Part shown: positions 10,236-25,200 of the stretch, piece after piece
How positions within the stretch are numbered: position 1 is the stretch's first letter
Layout of the letters: each line of letters starts with the position of its first letter
NCBI GenBank assembly: GCA_010645155.1
Contig: JAAGOF010000104.1
Location: forward strand, 799,499-863,498
Length of the DNA: 64,000 nt
DNA from: Tigriopus japonicus
Lineage: Eukaryota; Arthropoda; Copepoda; Harpacticoida; Harpacticidae
Reading direction: 5' to 3'
Made by a program: the position numbers and the translations under genes
Notes under the pieces: model-generated
What the model was told of the DNA's origin: nothing
The model's input: the letters and a program-made list of their open reading frames with translations, nothing else
Database searches by the model: none

Positions 10236-13200
10236 AACTTGCCGAAGATTGGAGCACGGTCCGTGAGCCGGTCATTGAAGGTGTTCCGTTTTATGTCAAA
10301 TACCTTGGATCAAGTCTAGTGCACAAAGCCAGTGGCGAGGAATCCACGGCCGATGCCATCAAAACCATCGTGGCAATGGTAAGAAGAAGAGCAGACCGCT
10401 CTCTTAAAGCCCTTTTACCACATTTTGCCCATCGCAAATGCATGGGGTTCGTTCAAGTCTACAGTAGATGGTGGGAAACGGCATCCTTAATGGCTTGAGA
10501 ACGTCATTATTAAGGCATTTGGCCGGTACAAAGTGCCAAGTTTGTAAATTTTGCCCCTTTCCACAACTCATTTCTCAACTGAGAGACCAAGTGGAACGCA
10601 TGGCTACTTTAAAATTCATGAGTAGGGGATTAGGTCAGACGATCTTTAGAAAAAGTTCAGCGATTGGGTGAACAGAAGGAACCAACCATTCACTCACCAA
10701 ATCGCCTTTAGAGATAAAATACTTATTGGACGCGAATCTGCAGTTTTGGAACGCTTGCAATCTGGCAAATTGTTTCACTAGGAGAGTAATCAACTTCTGC
10801 ATCAAACTTACGCAATATTTTAGTGGTAAAGTTACTTTTAGTTGAGTAGACGCCTTCAAGTTGTTTTCATAAGGCCGACCTATGGGGGATCTGCAAGGTC
10901 CTATGGGAAAAAGTGGGGTTTTGTTCAAAGGCAAGTCTCGCTTTTAAAGGCCAGTCTCGCATTTCTCCACGATAAGGCTGTTGGTTTTCTTATCGTGGTT
11001 CCCATTTGTGTGCTAAACACAAAAACTTGCTTCCATTTTCAGGCCCGGAGCAAGAAGCTACCACACGTGAAACTGACGATCTCATTGAGAGGAATCCATA
11101 TGATTGATCTGATCACCGAAGAAACTCGACTCGAAGTCTCAATTTACAGGTATTCAATTTCAATGGTCCAAGATAAATGAAACACGAGGTTTGGGAGTCT
11201 TATGCTCTGAATATTCATTGTCCAAGAGCGATAGCGAATAACTTAGTTGCACTTTTGCAAATTGCGGTATTAAGCAAATGATATGGAATATTCCTGCATT
11301 GGGTCTGCACTTGTCGGTTAGCATTTGGCGCATTTTTTCCATTTCTTATTCACCAAAGAATTTGGAAAGTTTCAAAGGGATGTCATCTGTATTCTCGTGT
11401 ACTTTAATGAAAAGACATGTTTCCATTTTTACTTTCGTTTTACTTGACGTTTGTTGTCTTTTTTTGTGGCTCTTAACTCACAACAAATGTGGATTTTAAC
11501 ACGGCTTTTAACTGACTTGTAGAAATTAGTTCCACGATAGTCATGTTAAGATAATACAGTAAATTGATAACGAAATTCTAGTAATAGATCAATTATAAAT
11601 GAATAGTGTTCTTAAAATTGGAATGGACGATTCAAATCGGGCTTTATCCAAAGGCTTTTGCAAATGGCAGAATAAAAAAAAATAATATCAACAGAGCTGC
11701 CAAAACAAAGAAGGCACATTCTTTTTCATCAAATATTCCGTATCGTTCGACTTTCCTGACGTTAAAAGAAAAGCGAAAGTTAAGGAATGAAAATTTAAAA
11801 AAACTGAATTGCTGCTGAGTGACAATCTCGCTCACAGGACTGTTTAATTATTTGTCTAAAATCACAATGGACACAACATGCGATTCAACCTTTCTTCAAC
11901 TAGAATGGGAACAATCTGGCAGATCGACCCAAAGGTCGAAAGACCACATTCGTTTGTAGAACAAAAATGGTTTCTTCTCTTTTCCCCAATTTTCCCAACT
12001 TCTACTACTTACATAGTACTCGAACATTACATTTAAATTGGTTTAAGACGTGCCCCAAAGCCAACGAGGTCTTCGCCAGGTACCCTTCCCATCCTTCATC
12101 TTCTTAGGAACCCCTTTTTCAAGCTAACCCTATTCTAATACCCAATCTCTGTGGTAATGGGGGGAACTCATAAAGAAGGGAACAAATGCCCTCGGTTCTC
12201 TTTGTTCTGAGCTAATACTTCATTTTTCGGAAAATATAAGTCCTTTTTTTAGAGAACCGTCATTCCACTAGAAGTGGTTACAGAACAAGTAGTGTTGACA
12301 TTTTTCACTCTTTTGATGTCTTTTGGCTATTGAAGAGCCAGGTAATGAATGCTAAGCCGTTTGATCCAAATCTAAACACTAAATATAACTATAGAACTCG
12401 ATAGCTTCATTTTAAACTGCTCCTCCATTATTTAGCGAACTTATTCCTTCGATTATTTTTTCATACACAAAGGCCATCTACCCCAAAAGTTGCATCTCTA
12501 GTATCTAGACCTCTACTTGGCGTGGGCTCTCTCTCTCTCTCGTTCCTTCTGTGTATGTGTCTCTCTCTCGTTCTTTTCCCTTATTTACGGAAATCTTCAA
12601 AGGTCCATTCTTAAGAGGATCATCTTCTTTCCCCTCACTTCAACTCGGTTGAATGTTCCCTTTGACTTTTCATGTTGCATCTCTTTCCACCAGGAACCTC
12701 ATCCAAAAAACACACACATTCAGCTAGAGCTTGTCAAGAAAGACACGCTATTTTTCCCCTCACACTCTCGATCTTGCAGTTTTTCGTGGAACTCGAATAT
12801 GTCTTCCAGAATGTGGAAAATGAGGTGGCACCTACTTTCTCCAAATTGCCTACATTGCCTTTGATGGCAACTCATTAATATTAGATAAACACTCAAGTCG
12901 AAAGTTAGACGCAAGCAATTTGAGCCCGGGTAATATAGATGGTAATTTGGAAATTGCAAAACTCTTCCGAGCAAATTTAGAATGGCATTTCTCGCCCCTA
13001 ACCATGGAACAAGGTCATTTGACGCTTATTTTGTCAGACTGTTTTCGTCTCGAAATTGAGGCGGCTCGTGTTCTTCATTTCTTGTCTGTTTACGAGACCC
13101 TCTTTCATTCTCCCTCAATGGCGAGGGACTCTTTGTAAAGCTACTACATCCATCCAACATCAGGCCCTCTTTGGGTGTATAAAAAGATCAAAACAAAGAC

Positions 13201-16200
13201 CAGTAGCATTCTTTGAGGCTTTGTTCCCTTCCAATGGACGAAATAGGGTCCAATTAAGATATTGCCTTTGTTTGGATAGTTTCATCCATCCATCTCGCTC
13301 CCATTCGCTTTCACTTTTCTCGAGATTGGATGATTGGGATCGGCAAAACAGATCCACCACGATGAGGCTCATACCAATCAATTTGGTTTGTCCTGTTTAT
13401 GCGTTGAGAATACCATAATTAAGTTGAAGAGCTAGGCCTGAGTCAGATGGAGGAGGAACCATTGATTTCCAATCGGGCTCCTTCATCAAGCGTTCCATTT
13501 GCTGGAAGTTTGTTCCCTTTTGTCAACACACTCAAATCTTACCTATGAACTTTCACATGATCCGTTTGTGCCAAATGAAGGATCCTTCGATCCAATCAAG
13601 GATCTCGAAATGTCTCAGCAAATTACCTAATCTTAGTCATCGTAAGGGTGCGGAATTCTGGTAAATTAATTAGGTCTTTTAACTCCAAAGATGCCAAATA
13701 GTCGGGAGCCAACGTGAAATCTACGTAGTTCTTGTGCCCTCATATTAGTGGTGTTCGGTGGAGCAAAAGTACATCCAAACATTAGGGTTCCAAATTTGGA
13801 TGCTAATGTCAGAGGGTTGATTGAGTCTTGCTCCTCCACAGAAGCCAGCCATAAAATCATCCAGCCTTTTCCGATAGGTATTTATTTTCATGTAAAGGGG
13901 TGGGAAAAAGTTGCTAAATGCAACTTGCACCAAAAACTGCAACTTTCGCCCAATTTCATCAAATTTTGCAACTTTGTGATTTTTTGCGCAACAAACAGTA
14001 ACTTTGGCATTTTTTGCCTTAAATTCTGCGAGATTTTGTTCAAAACATATATTTTACACACACTTCTTCAGGTCCTTAAAAAAACTACTTTTACTAAATC
14101 TAGAAAAAACTGTGCAAAGCAAAACTGCGTTTTTAAGGAAGCGAAAGGGTAAAGAAAAGCCAAACTTATTACTACAAACTTTCGTCCAAAATTGAGGCAT
14201 TTATATAGTCAAATTTGACACTTTCATTTCGAAAAACGACATTTTTAGGTCAAAAAACGTCAGAACCTTAAAAAGGGCTAAAAATAATCTTGATCCGAGC
14301 CCTATTCATGCATTTCTCAATAGGGCTGAAGTGCTCCCGAGGGCCTTTTAACATACTAGTGTCATCATATTCTCTTTCTTTATTTTTGGTTTGAAATCCA
14401 CCACCTTACTCATACTTACTCTTTTCAGGATCTCGTATTGTTCGGCAGATGCCACATACGATCGGGTGTTTGCTTTCATCGCCACCAATAAGAACGAGAC
14501 TTTGGAATGTCATGCCTTTCTGTGTCCCAAGAGGAAAATGGTGAGTCATCGGCCAATATCTGGGCTTGCTTGATTTACCGGATTACTCTTTTCGCGGAGA
14601 TTCTCGAGGTCGATAAATCATGGATGAAGCCAGTAGCAGTCTCTTGAGACATTCTGTTTCTGTTTCCAGAACTTGGAGATCAAGTTAGAAATCCTTGGCC
14701 AAGGACGAGCTCTGTGTTCCAAACAGGAAAGAGTACGCATTTGTTGGGTCACTAGCCAAGTTTGCCCACAATTTGTAGTGATCAATTGAGAGCAATGTGC
14801 TTGGGTTCTCGGAGTAAGAAATCTGGGGATGCATTTGCAACTTCTGGGAATGGCCTTGCTGCCCAATTGACCACTTTCTTCAGATTGCTTCCGTCTCTGA
14901 TTTACGATACTTGCTCTAACATAAAGATAACATCATGTCATGAAGAAGCTGAGAAAGCTCAATTAGTTTTTTTTGCATCTTTGTTTGAGAGGTTATCTGT
15001 ATTTATGAAGAAAGAATATTACATTTTCCTTGCTTTTTTCAACACTGGTCTAAAACTTATTGAGGCTTGTTTATTCGATTGATAGATTCTGGATCAACAA
15101 GCCAAAACCAAAATTGCATTTTTAATGAAGATACATTTTTTGTTTGGAGTATAAACGCTAAACGCAGACTATCTTTAGCATTTTGGGTAACTTGAAAAAA
15201 TTCATTTTGTCAGAAAAATTTTAACTTCAACTTCGATCATTTTCGATCATTGTGGATACGTTTTTCCCAAGATCGAATGTTATCGGCAATGTCATCTCAG
15301 ATTATTAAAAAGGAATTGGAGAATCTCTATAATTATTGATGGACCAAAAGGAGTTTTAATCGAATATTTGGCCGAGACAGTGCCTAACCGAAAGCCAAAC
15401 CGAAGGCAGGTGACTACAAAATCATAAACATGCATAATTAACCTCAGAATTTTTTCATTGCCCCTGGGATGAAAGAAGGAAAATGCCATTTCTTCCAAAT
15501 TCCAAAACTGTTCTCTTTTGGCAGTTTTTGAAACAAAAAATAAGTGTCAAACTCCATCCTTTGTAATGCATGTCTGCTTTCGGTTAAGCGGTTTCGGTCC
15601 ATCACTATTTTTAGTCAATCAAAGTAAGTTTCCTTTGCACGTTTGGCGTTAACTAATCAAGAATCACGTTCAGTTTTGGAACCCTGAGATGTAGATTATG
15701 TTGGGAAAATGATCATTTGTCTAAAGATGTAAATCTCGACCATCTAATGAACTTGGGTTCCATTTGTAGCCTCTCTTTACTTTTACCAGACACAGAAGAA
15801 GGAAGACTTCGCAGCAGACGCATTTTTTTCTGTGTATGTCTTTACATCCACATGTACATTATCTCGTTCAAATAAGAAAAAAGTCAGCGGAAGGATCCCA
15901 AGATAAATGTAGTTGAAGCCTCCCATTTGACCCTTCCTTTGTCCAATCTGGCCCATGATTAGACCCTCTATTGTACCAAAAAGGGCGGCAAAGAACCCAT
16001 CCATCTTTGCTTGGGGTGCCAAATTGTGAAAAGACTGAAGATCCCATTTGGAGCTCATTCCTCCAATTTGCAGGAAACGCCCAACCAGGGAAAAATGAGG
16101 AGCAGCTTTCTCTCATTCTATTAAAAATCCAAAATACCAAGGGCTCGCAAGCACAGATCCATCTTTGTCTTTCCGCCCCTCTTCTTGACTTTAAGTCTTC

Positions 16201-19200
16201 AAGGATTTTCCTATCCCAAAAATGGACAGAAAATGCATGGAGGAAAAATTCCACTCCACAAGAATAATACGACACAAAATGCAATATTCCATTGAAAACG
16301 GACCAACAATACTGCTCCGTACCAATATTGTGCAAAGGTGCTCCCACATTTGGTAGATGAGCTAATACGCACGAAATGGTCAGTCTTGTCCAAAGCTAGT
16401 TAAGCCAAAAAGAAAACAGAAACCTCCATAGAATACCTTCAAGTACTTGGCCATGTTTTCCTGGCTTAGGGACCATTCATAGCAAGACACGAGGAACTCG
16501 GCCAAAAAGTTAGTACCAACAACTCTGGGAATGAGGTCGTGCTTTCCATTCCATTCCATTCGATGAGAAGGATTTGTCCTAAATATAGAGAGAAAAAAGT
16601 CTTTTCCAGTGGCTGACAAACTTGAATTCCATATTTCAACTGGGAAAGAGTTTGTTTACAAATTTGCCGTTGACAGCGGAGTCTTCGTGCATTGAAGACT
16701 TTCACGGGTCTTTCCGGATCTCCCAGTGTCACAGGCCATTAAAATTGCTTCCAATTATGTGGTTTATAACTTGTAATGACCATTGATCTTCCGCCTGGCC
16801 TTTCTCGGCCTTAGCTTAATCATTAGCAAATATTTCATATACGTGATTGTGAATGTTTGATAGTGTGTGGCTTGACAGATTCTCGGGATCTTTCGCTTCA
16901 TTCTATGAACAAAATATTCCACATAGTTGAGGCTCAGTCAGCTGTCAAGACTATTGGCCCTGTTTTGGACATCATGCATGCAATAAAGAACCCAAGACCA
17001 TCTTGAGGACAAAACGAGGCCCAAGAAAAGAAAGAACCCATGCTGGGTAGACAACGGCAATGGAAATTGAACATATCAAGCGAGCTAGACGACACCCACA
17101 ATGGATGGGCACCGTTTAGGACACCGAAATGGTTCGTGGGTGAATGCTCACTCACTATTGTCTTCCTTTCTGCAGCTGTTCAGCTCTTTTCTAGAAAAGA
17201 TCCAAAGCTGAAAGTGATTCTAAAGAGCTTCTTGCATGCATTAGAATTAGAAGGATTTTGTCCACATTGAAGGATCTTTGATGGCTGAACGGAACTTGAA
17301 TGGGGATTCATTTTCGTTGTACTGCGTAAATGGAGTTTTTCCCTTTGTAGATAGGCAACCATTCCGGAAGCAACCATCAGAGTAGACGGGAAGGAAGACC
17401 AGTTACCAATCCCTGTGCTTGTTCAAGAATGAGGCCCCCCACAAAAAAGTTCACTTCCAAGTTTCGGCGTCGCTTGGACCCAGACGTAAAGTTTCCATTT
17501 TCTTCTTCAACGCTTTTTTACCCTTTATGTGTCAGTTGGTTGGCAAATCTTCAGGTAGCATCTGGCTTTGGCAAGTCCAAATAGGTTGGCACTTCTCGAT
17601 CCAAGTTTCCTCTCTCGCAAATTTTTACCTGTTGGGGTGGTAAAAACGCAACTTTTGGAAAAGAAATCCAATCCGTAACCACGAGATTTCGAGGCCGTTG
17701 TTCGTCGCCAATGGAACTCTCTTGGCAGACTGAAATGACGATGAGAGAGCGTTGTCATCACCAACGACTTCCACTTCAATTAATGAAACGAATTGGATCC
17801 CTCAAAGCATCTCCAATGAGAAGCGGCAATGGACATGAAGATTCTGATTTGGATTATCCTCGTCTCTTAATTGTGTTCCAACTCGTCGAGCAACTTCATC
17901 AGGGTTATGATCAAGAAAAAAGTGATTATGTAGGACAGGGATTAAAGATGATGTTCCATCTCACTTCCATTATATTCCATAGTTCATCTTGTCATCAGCC
18001 ATTCCACTTGGACGATCTTCTTTACTTTGACTCGCCCTTTGAGTGCCTTGGTTCTTTTGGGCCTTTTTGAGGCTTCTTTTTTTCTTCCGGATTCGTGCTT
18101 GTGTGGTTTTAGGCCTAGTTACTTGTCGGGATGGAATGGAATTGGGCTCTTTACGAACGAGCGTTTTAAAGAGGAGCCCTTGTACGATATGCCGCCTCTT
18201 TCACTGCATCAGAAGCAAGCACTGTTAGAAATTTGCCCCTAAAAAATTGGTTTAGGAACCTGCGAGCCATTAGTTTTAGGTCAAATAGTCATAAACCTTA
18301 GTGTAATAGGCCAAATATTTACAATATCAGGTCTTTGCACTAGGTTTCGAGATTCATTGTTGTGAGGACATCACCAATAGGTTGCGCACTATGGCCAGAT
18401 TCAACGCAACCTCGCCCAAAAAGAATCTGTTTTTACAGTGTTGGTTGTTAGCACTGCAGTTCCAATGGACAACCTCGAGACTAGCTTCTTTTCAGTACAG
18501 GGCAGAAAAAACGAGCCTGGTTTCGTCTTTTGTAAAAGTACACTTATATGTATACAAGAACGAATGGGGGCCCCATTTTTGTTGAATGTGGGTGCGTAAT
18601 TCTTGTGGAATCTGACATTCATTGCCGACTGGCAAGATCTATGATGTTCATTTGGCCAACATTTCGAAGCCTTAAGGAGACTTCTTACTGCATTCATTTC
18701 TCAAGGTCTCTTTGTGTTATGTTTCACTTTATGATGATCCCAAGGAACTCTCTCTATCTCTCAGGGCTGATGGAGTGACGGGAGAGTCACTTGAAAATGT
18801 GAACTTAGGGGGAAAAATAAAGACTTTGGGAACGGGAATCCTTCTTCATTCTGGCTCCAAGAGTTGAAGTTATCCTCGGGATCAAGCCTGCCATGGAATC
18901 AATTTTCATTTGATCCCAACCTAAGGCCCTTGATGTCAGAATGCGAGAGCGTCGGGAGAAGGAAAAAAAATCCAGAGCTTTGTTAGTTCGCCAAAAACAC
19001 GAAAATTTGTGCCAATTTTCGAGAAAGGGATCGAGGAATGAGATTTAAGGTTATCCATCAAGTTCTTTTTCTCTAAGCTCAGTCTAACTCCGGTTCCGCA
19101 GACCTCCAAATTGAGTTCACTTCACCATTACGAGGCCCATTCACAAGTTTTGATCAGGTTTTCAGGCCTCCATTGACTACAGATATTTGTTCGGGTTGGT

Positions 19201-22200
19201 TCCCTACATGAGATGAAGTGGGCTCTTGTTTGGCTCTGCTGCCCTGCGGTAAAGTCATGTTCCAAACCGTTCTCGAGGTCGTTAATTCTTTTTAGAGACC
19301 ATTTTCAGAATCCATTCAATCTCAGTCAGGAAGTTTTCTGGAACCATTTCATCCCGCCACAATCGCGGCTTTATTATCGGAACTATCTTTTTTAACCTCC
19401 CTAACCCAAAAAAAACGGAGATCTGACTCGCCAAGACCAAGATTGGAACCCTATATCGACTTTTGGTCTTTTATTTCCAGGCCCAATCTGCTACACTCAC
19501 CATTGCTCAAGCCTTCAATCTGGCCTTTGAATTATGGCAAACCTCACAAGAGCGCAAAAGACGTCGGAGACAGATGAAGACATCATGTGCCCAGATGTCC
19601 CCATCGTGTTGTCGTCCGTCGTGTTGTACCGTGGTCAATTGTCCAGTGGAAGTGGAACATTCCGGGATTGTCCAAGATGGAAAGTGCAATCCGTCCAACT
19701 CGATTGTAACATGTTCCTCAAGCACGTCCTGTTGTTCCGCAAGCACGTGTTGCTATTCCAGACCAACTGTGGTCGTTCAAGGCCTCAAAGATCCTCCTCT
19801 GCCACTTCCAGAACAAGGTTCGAGTCCAACAAATCGTCAACAAGTGCCAAACAAACCCTCTGTGTCGAACTCGTCGAGTTCTTCATCCGGTACGTGTAGC
19901 ATCTCTAGGTGAAGGTTTCTAAACTAAGCTCACTTGACCTTTCTTATTGCTTTGAATCCGTTAACATTTGCGAAATCCCACGAGACAACCGCAAATGGGA
20001 ATTTATGGGATTCCAAGAGTAAAAAAGTGCGTGATCCATGAAAAATCCCAGAGCGATAAAACATTTTCGTATATAGAATGGCCATGGGGGCCTGAACCAT
20101 CCACCCATATTTCTTGCTTTTAGGCTGTCACCATTAATCAGGCTGAGCTTGTGTATTTTACACTTGATGCCAAATCCCTTTCCTAACTTCTACAACTCTC
20201 GCTCTAGCTTCTTCCCGTTTGGACTCTCGCAGAAATGAATGTCATGGATTTGCCTCAGATTTCTTACTCGAATGGAAAAACGTTCCGGGAAAATCCAAGT
20301 TGGCTTTAAAGGCTTCTTTAAATTTCTGGGTTTTGCTCCAACGTTAATTTATGTAGAGGCCAATGAAGACAAAAACACTGAACAAACGAGCTGAAGAGTC
20401 AGTGTGAATTTATCTTTTAGAAAGGATTTATCTCGTTCTCATCCAAGTTAATGGTCCTCAAACTCAATTTCAAGTCTCTGCGTTTCGGAAAAAAGTGAAA
20501 ATGTGGGATCAAAGAAAGTGTCTTCTTCTTTCCACTTTTTCCTTAGTCACGTCCGTTTTAACGAGACACACTGACAACTTTGCAAGCTTCTACAATAACT
20601 GACGAGACCACATGCACCCTTTTTTCAATTTACGTCCGTAAAGTTTCCCTAATAGTTTCTTCTGGGGACTTATTTGACATGGAAAAAATGAGTTATTTTA
20701 GCCTTCAGAATTTTTTTTCTTGCCAGACGTCGCTTAAATATGAGCTTTCGTTTTCAGCCGAAGGTGTCAAAAAGGCAAATATGTCAGCAAAATTGAAGTG
20801 TGCAATAACAATATTTGGCGAAATTAATTTTAAAGGAGGCATCATACTTGCAAAGTAAATGGCGAGCCATGAAAAGAAGATCCTTAACCTTTTCAACATT
20901 TCATATGTACACTTACGTACGTTACCAAGGGGACAATATTTAATATGAAAAGTCTTGTGCTAATATCGTTGTAAACCAATCAGTGAAACAAAACGTGATT
21001 GCGTATTCCATGATGACAAGTTTATTAAAGATCTAATCAATGCCATTGGTTCACGGTCCGTCGCTTACGATATTTCTCGTCTATTCTTGTCTACAAAAAA
21101 CTTTTTTTTGAAATTCTAATCCGACCTAAAAAAGGTCATTTTTTTAGGTGAAAGAACGAGGATCAAAAAATTTTGATTTAAAAATCGAGAACAAAAAATT
21201 GCCGGCTAAAGACAACAGATAAAATATATGCTTGCCCTATTAATTGACAAATTGAGAAGAGAAAACTTTTCTTGGCCATTTTTTGGGGAAAGCAACCTTA
21301 TTTCGTATATTTTGATCTGGTAAAAAACTTTGTTTTGCCAATTTTTTGCTGAAAAATAACTCTTTTGGGCCATGTTACCAACTTTAAGCCTCTTTTTGGA
21401 CACTTTTCCAACTTTTTTCCTCCCTCTACTTGTATACAGTCGAATCTCGAAATAAGAAATGTCAGTTTAAGAAATGTTCGCGATATAGGAAACTTTTCCG
21501 TGCTGACCAAAATTTTACTACATAAGAATTCTCGATATAAGAAAGTTTCCATTTTTCCTCAATCTCGATATAACAAACATTTTCAAAGTTTTGGCTCATT
21601 TCTCTTGCTTAAATTGGTCACAACACAAAACAAAACAAAACGAAGCATTTCTAAAAGGATCGATGCAGTGCTTCCATATTTTGCGGTTTTGCGCAAACTT
21701 TGCGCCTTTTAGAGTGCCTTTTGCGCACTTTTTTGGACTCTCGCGCCTTGCGCCTTTTTTGAAAAAAAAACAACTTGCCCTTTTCAAGTTTCAGTCAAAA
21801 GAACGAAAAATTGCATTTTAAACCATAAAACCGCTAAAAATTGTTCAACATGACACTCAACAATAACTATTTAAATGACATTAAGTTTCAAAAAATAATT
21901 TGTCGACAATTTCAAAAAATAATATAAGCTCATTTTGCCAACAAACTTGCAATGCTTGAGGGTGAAAAAAATTGTGTGTCTGCCAAAGCAAAACCTAGGG
22001 GAAAATAAGCAATCCAAGGAAGTGTCATATGAACCCAGGAAAGTCTCTCAAATTTGAAGTAATTTAAGGTCAAACTGAGAATAGAAGATTTGCAGTTGAG
22101 ATATTCCAAAAAAGTAGCAGAAAAAACTTCCTCAGTATGAAAACTTGGAAGGGTCAATTTTTTTGAAAAGTTGTTTGTTCCTGGGTAGATAATTTACCAA

Positions 22201-25200
22201 TCATGATGACAAAATTGTACTTCCGTCTTTCATTTTTTCTATCAAATTGAGATTGAAACAAGTTCTGAAGCTTTGTAATAGAGATTTAAATGCATGCACT
22301 TGTAATGTAAATTTGTGTGTTTTAATAACTATTTTTAAAAGCTAAATTTTTGAGTCATTGTCGGATTTTGTTGTAATAAAAGTAAGCTTATAAGGTTATA
22401 TCAAGGTGAGGTAAACTCTTCTTGTAGTTGCTTTGTATTTTTTATCGTTTCTTGAGCCAATTTTTTTGAGTCTCGATATGAGAAAAATCTCGATATAAGA
22501 AGCAACATTTTGCCGCTGACAGAAAAGTTGCTTAAAATGAGATTCGACTGTAGTTCTAAAATGATTCTCAGTGATGCTGCCATGGAGGGTTAAAGGATTA
22601 ATCAAAACTTCTAGGAAGCAAAACTTCGTTCTAACGTCCATCAATATATATAAAGGTTAAAAATCCGAGGATTGTAAGAAAAAAAATGACCTCTCTTACA
22701 GATTTTAGCATACTCCCCCTTAAAAACCACTTGATTTGAAAGTCAGTTCAAAATTCCCCCCAAAAAGCCCCAAAATACCTGAACATGCCCCAGATGTTTT
22801 CCTTTGAAAAAGCGGGAATGGAGGTCTTTTAAGTATTTTTCTTTAGTAACATAGCTTAGTTCAATTCGAACGTGTAGTTTACAGGTCATCAGTATTTTGT
22901 GTCCATTTCCAAACAAAAAATTACTCGAAGCCCAATATTAGCCCGAATGTTATATGCACTAATTTAAATGGCTCAAGCATACCGAAGCAGAGTTAAATAA
23001 TTCTGTTCGAGTATAGTCTCTGTACATAACCTGCGCTTGAAAGTCAGCTGATGTACAGAGACTATACTCAAGCAGCGTTATTTATACTATGCTTTGGCAT
23101 ACTTGAGCCATTTGAATTTGTGGATCTAACATCCGGGCTATTGTCTCACTAATATTGAAGAAATATTAGTAAAAGGAATATCTTTAGGTATACTCGCAGC
23201 AAGTCTTGGCGAAATTGACTGAAGCGTTATACAACTATGATTTCATTTTCATGATTGACTCCCCCCCACCCAAGGTATGCACGCCCGAAAACTCATCCTA
23301 GCCAAAGCTAGGATGAGTCAAAACCCCGGGGTCAAAACCCCGCATTGCAAAGCGTCATAATGACTGCAATGCTTGGACGAAATAAACCAAGCCTAAGGCA
23401 AACACCTTAACTTTTCCTGTTATTCATAGCTAAAAGTCGCTTTGGCATCTTGTTTTGTTACAAACTACTGCTAAAATTTAGGGGGCGTTAATTATGGACT
23501 ACCCTGTATACGAATATATCTGTACAGCATTGTTTTATTTGTTTTAGACATGGTTAATTCTCATATTAGCCCCCATTCGGGGTGTCGCGTCCATTCTTCC
23601 AACCAGTGTAGTAACTTTCTTTATCAAATGTAGTTCCATCTGAGTTGTCCATTCCCCTAAATTCGTTGAAGTCCGTCATCTTTTGAAAGCATTGTTCCTT
23701 TGCCAGCTGTTTTCTTCCTAAAAGGGAATTATGGTAAAAGTGTTGAAGTACAGGGTGTCCAGGAATTCATGGTGCATCGTGTTTTTCCTTGCCAATCTGA
23801 CCAAAAATTTGCCTTAAAAAATAAAGCATCAAAGTGTTTTAAAATGCTTTATCCAACTGGAAACAAAAGTTTCAAATGTGTGCCAAAATATTTGAAGGAT
23901 ACAGTACGTTTTAAACAAAACAGGTGAAAAGGTATCTAAAGTTTTCTTTTGGAAGGCACTCCATTAATCAGCCGTCCCAGGAGACATCTCAATCTCCTGA
24001 AATTTGCTCAATTTTGTTCAGAAGGCAACAGCCACCATTATAGAAGAGCCTATACCTAAAATATGCTAAAAATGTGAAGGGTATTTGAAGGTATGAGAAT
24101 AATTTTACTTTGTGTCGCAAACGTAAAATAACCAACAAACAATAAAAAAGCATATGCCCCCAATAAGTCAAGGAACAGGAAAAAAGAAATCTTAAAAAAG
24201 GGTTCAAAGTTATTTACAAATAAAAGATGATCATATCTTCGCAAGTATACTTTTCTAGAACTCTTCCTTGTGCCATTGAAAATCTATTATTATTTCCGAT
24301 GCACCTCCAATTCCCAGACACCCTGTATCAGGTCTCTAAAAACTTTGCCAAGAAAAGACACCATGGAAACTGCCCATCTTTAATGAATTGAAAATTAGTA
24401 CATGGAGGTATCAAACTAACAGTACAATACAAACATCAAGGAATCTCAGGGATGGCATGACTAGTGTAAGAAATGAGTTGAAGAATAGTTACATCGCCCC
24501 GTGTGTCCAGTACGATCCTCAAAGTCGTTCATCATGAAGAAAGTGCCATTATATCCCATCTTTGAATACAAGTAATTTCCCATCAAACTCCACGACAAAG
24601 AACAAGTGGCCAATAGCATCAAAATGACCACACTGGCACATTGGCATCGTGTTTCCCACCTCTCTTTGACCTTATTCTTAACCGTCACCAGACCCACTAA
24701 GAACCCAACAATGAATCCAGCCAAATGAGAAGAATGGACCACATCGTTGTGAGTGCCATCCATAAGAAATTTGGAAAAATCCATCAAAAAGAACACAGAG
24801 ATCACCACAAGACGTCCAATCCGGAACATGTGCCCTTGATGAGTCTTGAATTGGGAGGCGGAACGTCCAACTGGAACACTCAATCGAACCACACATTTAT
24901 CCTCATTCCAGTTGAGAACCACCGAAGCCAAATGACCTCCAATAAGAGCGTAAACGGCCGGTGAAGCTCCGGCTAATCGGATGGTAGGTAGAAACAGAGA
25001 AGTGGAAAGTGAACCAGCCAAAATCCCGGAAAGATAAATGGCAAACACGACCATAGATCCATGACTCATTTCGAGAAGTGATCCAACCACCAATTGAGTG
25101 CCCAAGTTGATCAGCAAGTGTTCCCCACTTGAATGGACTATGGCATAGGTGACGTATCGATACCATTCATATCGGCGATTGGGTTGAAAAATCAGATTGG

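Larger units (their letters stand above)
19890..24378. other. Distal part of the 6.6-kb adaptor intron, transposon-rich
   Basis: Holds a pogo-like element (21437-22550), a hairpin (22939-23140) and a TA-flanked MITE (23751-24325), then runs into the 3' end of the antisense rhomboid gene. No adaptor exon was found in it: the phase-1 join from 19889 to 26512 gives a Gly codon and needs none. Confidence 0.55.

Noticed and set aside
15868..16347. 159-codon minus-strand open frame in an adaptor intron
   Set aside because: No recognisable domain and composition rich in Trp, Cys and Phe as expected from chance translation; no splice or promoter support.
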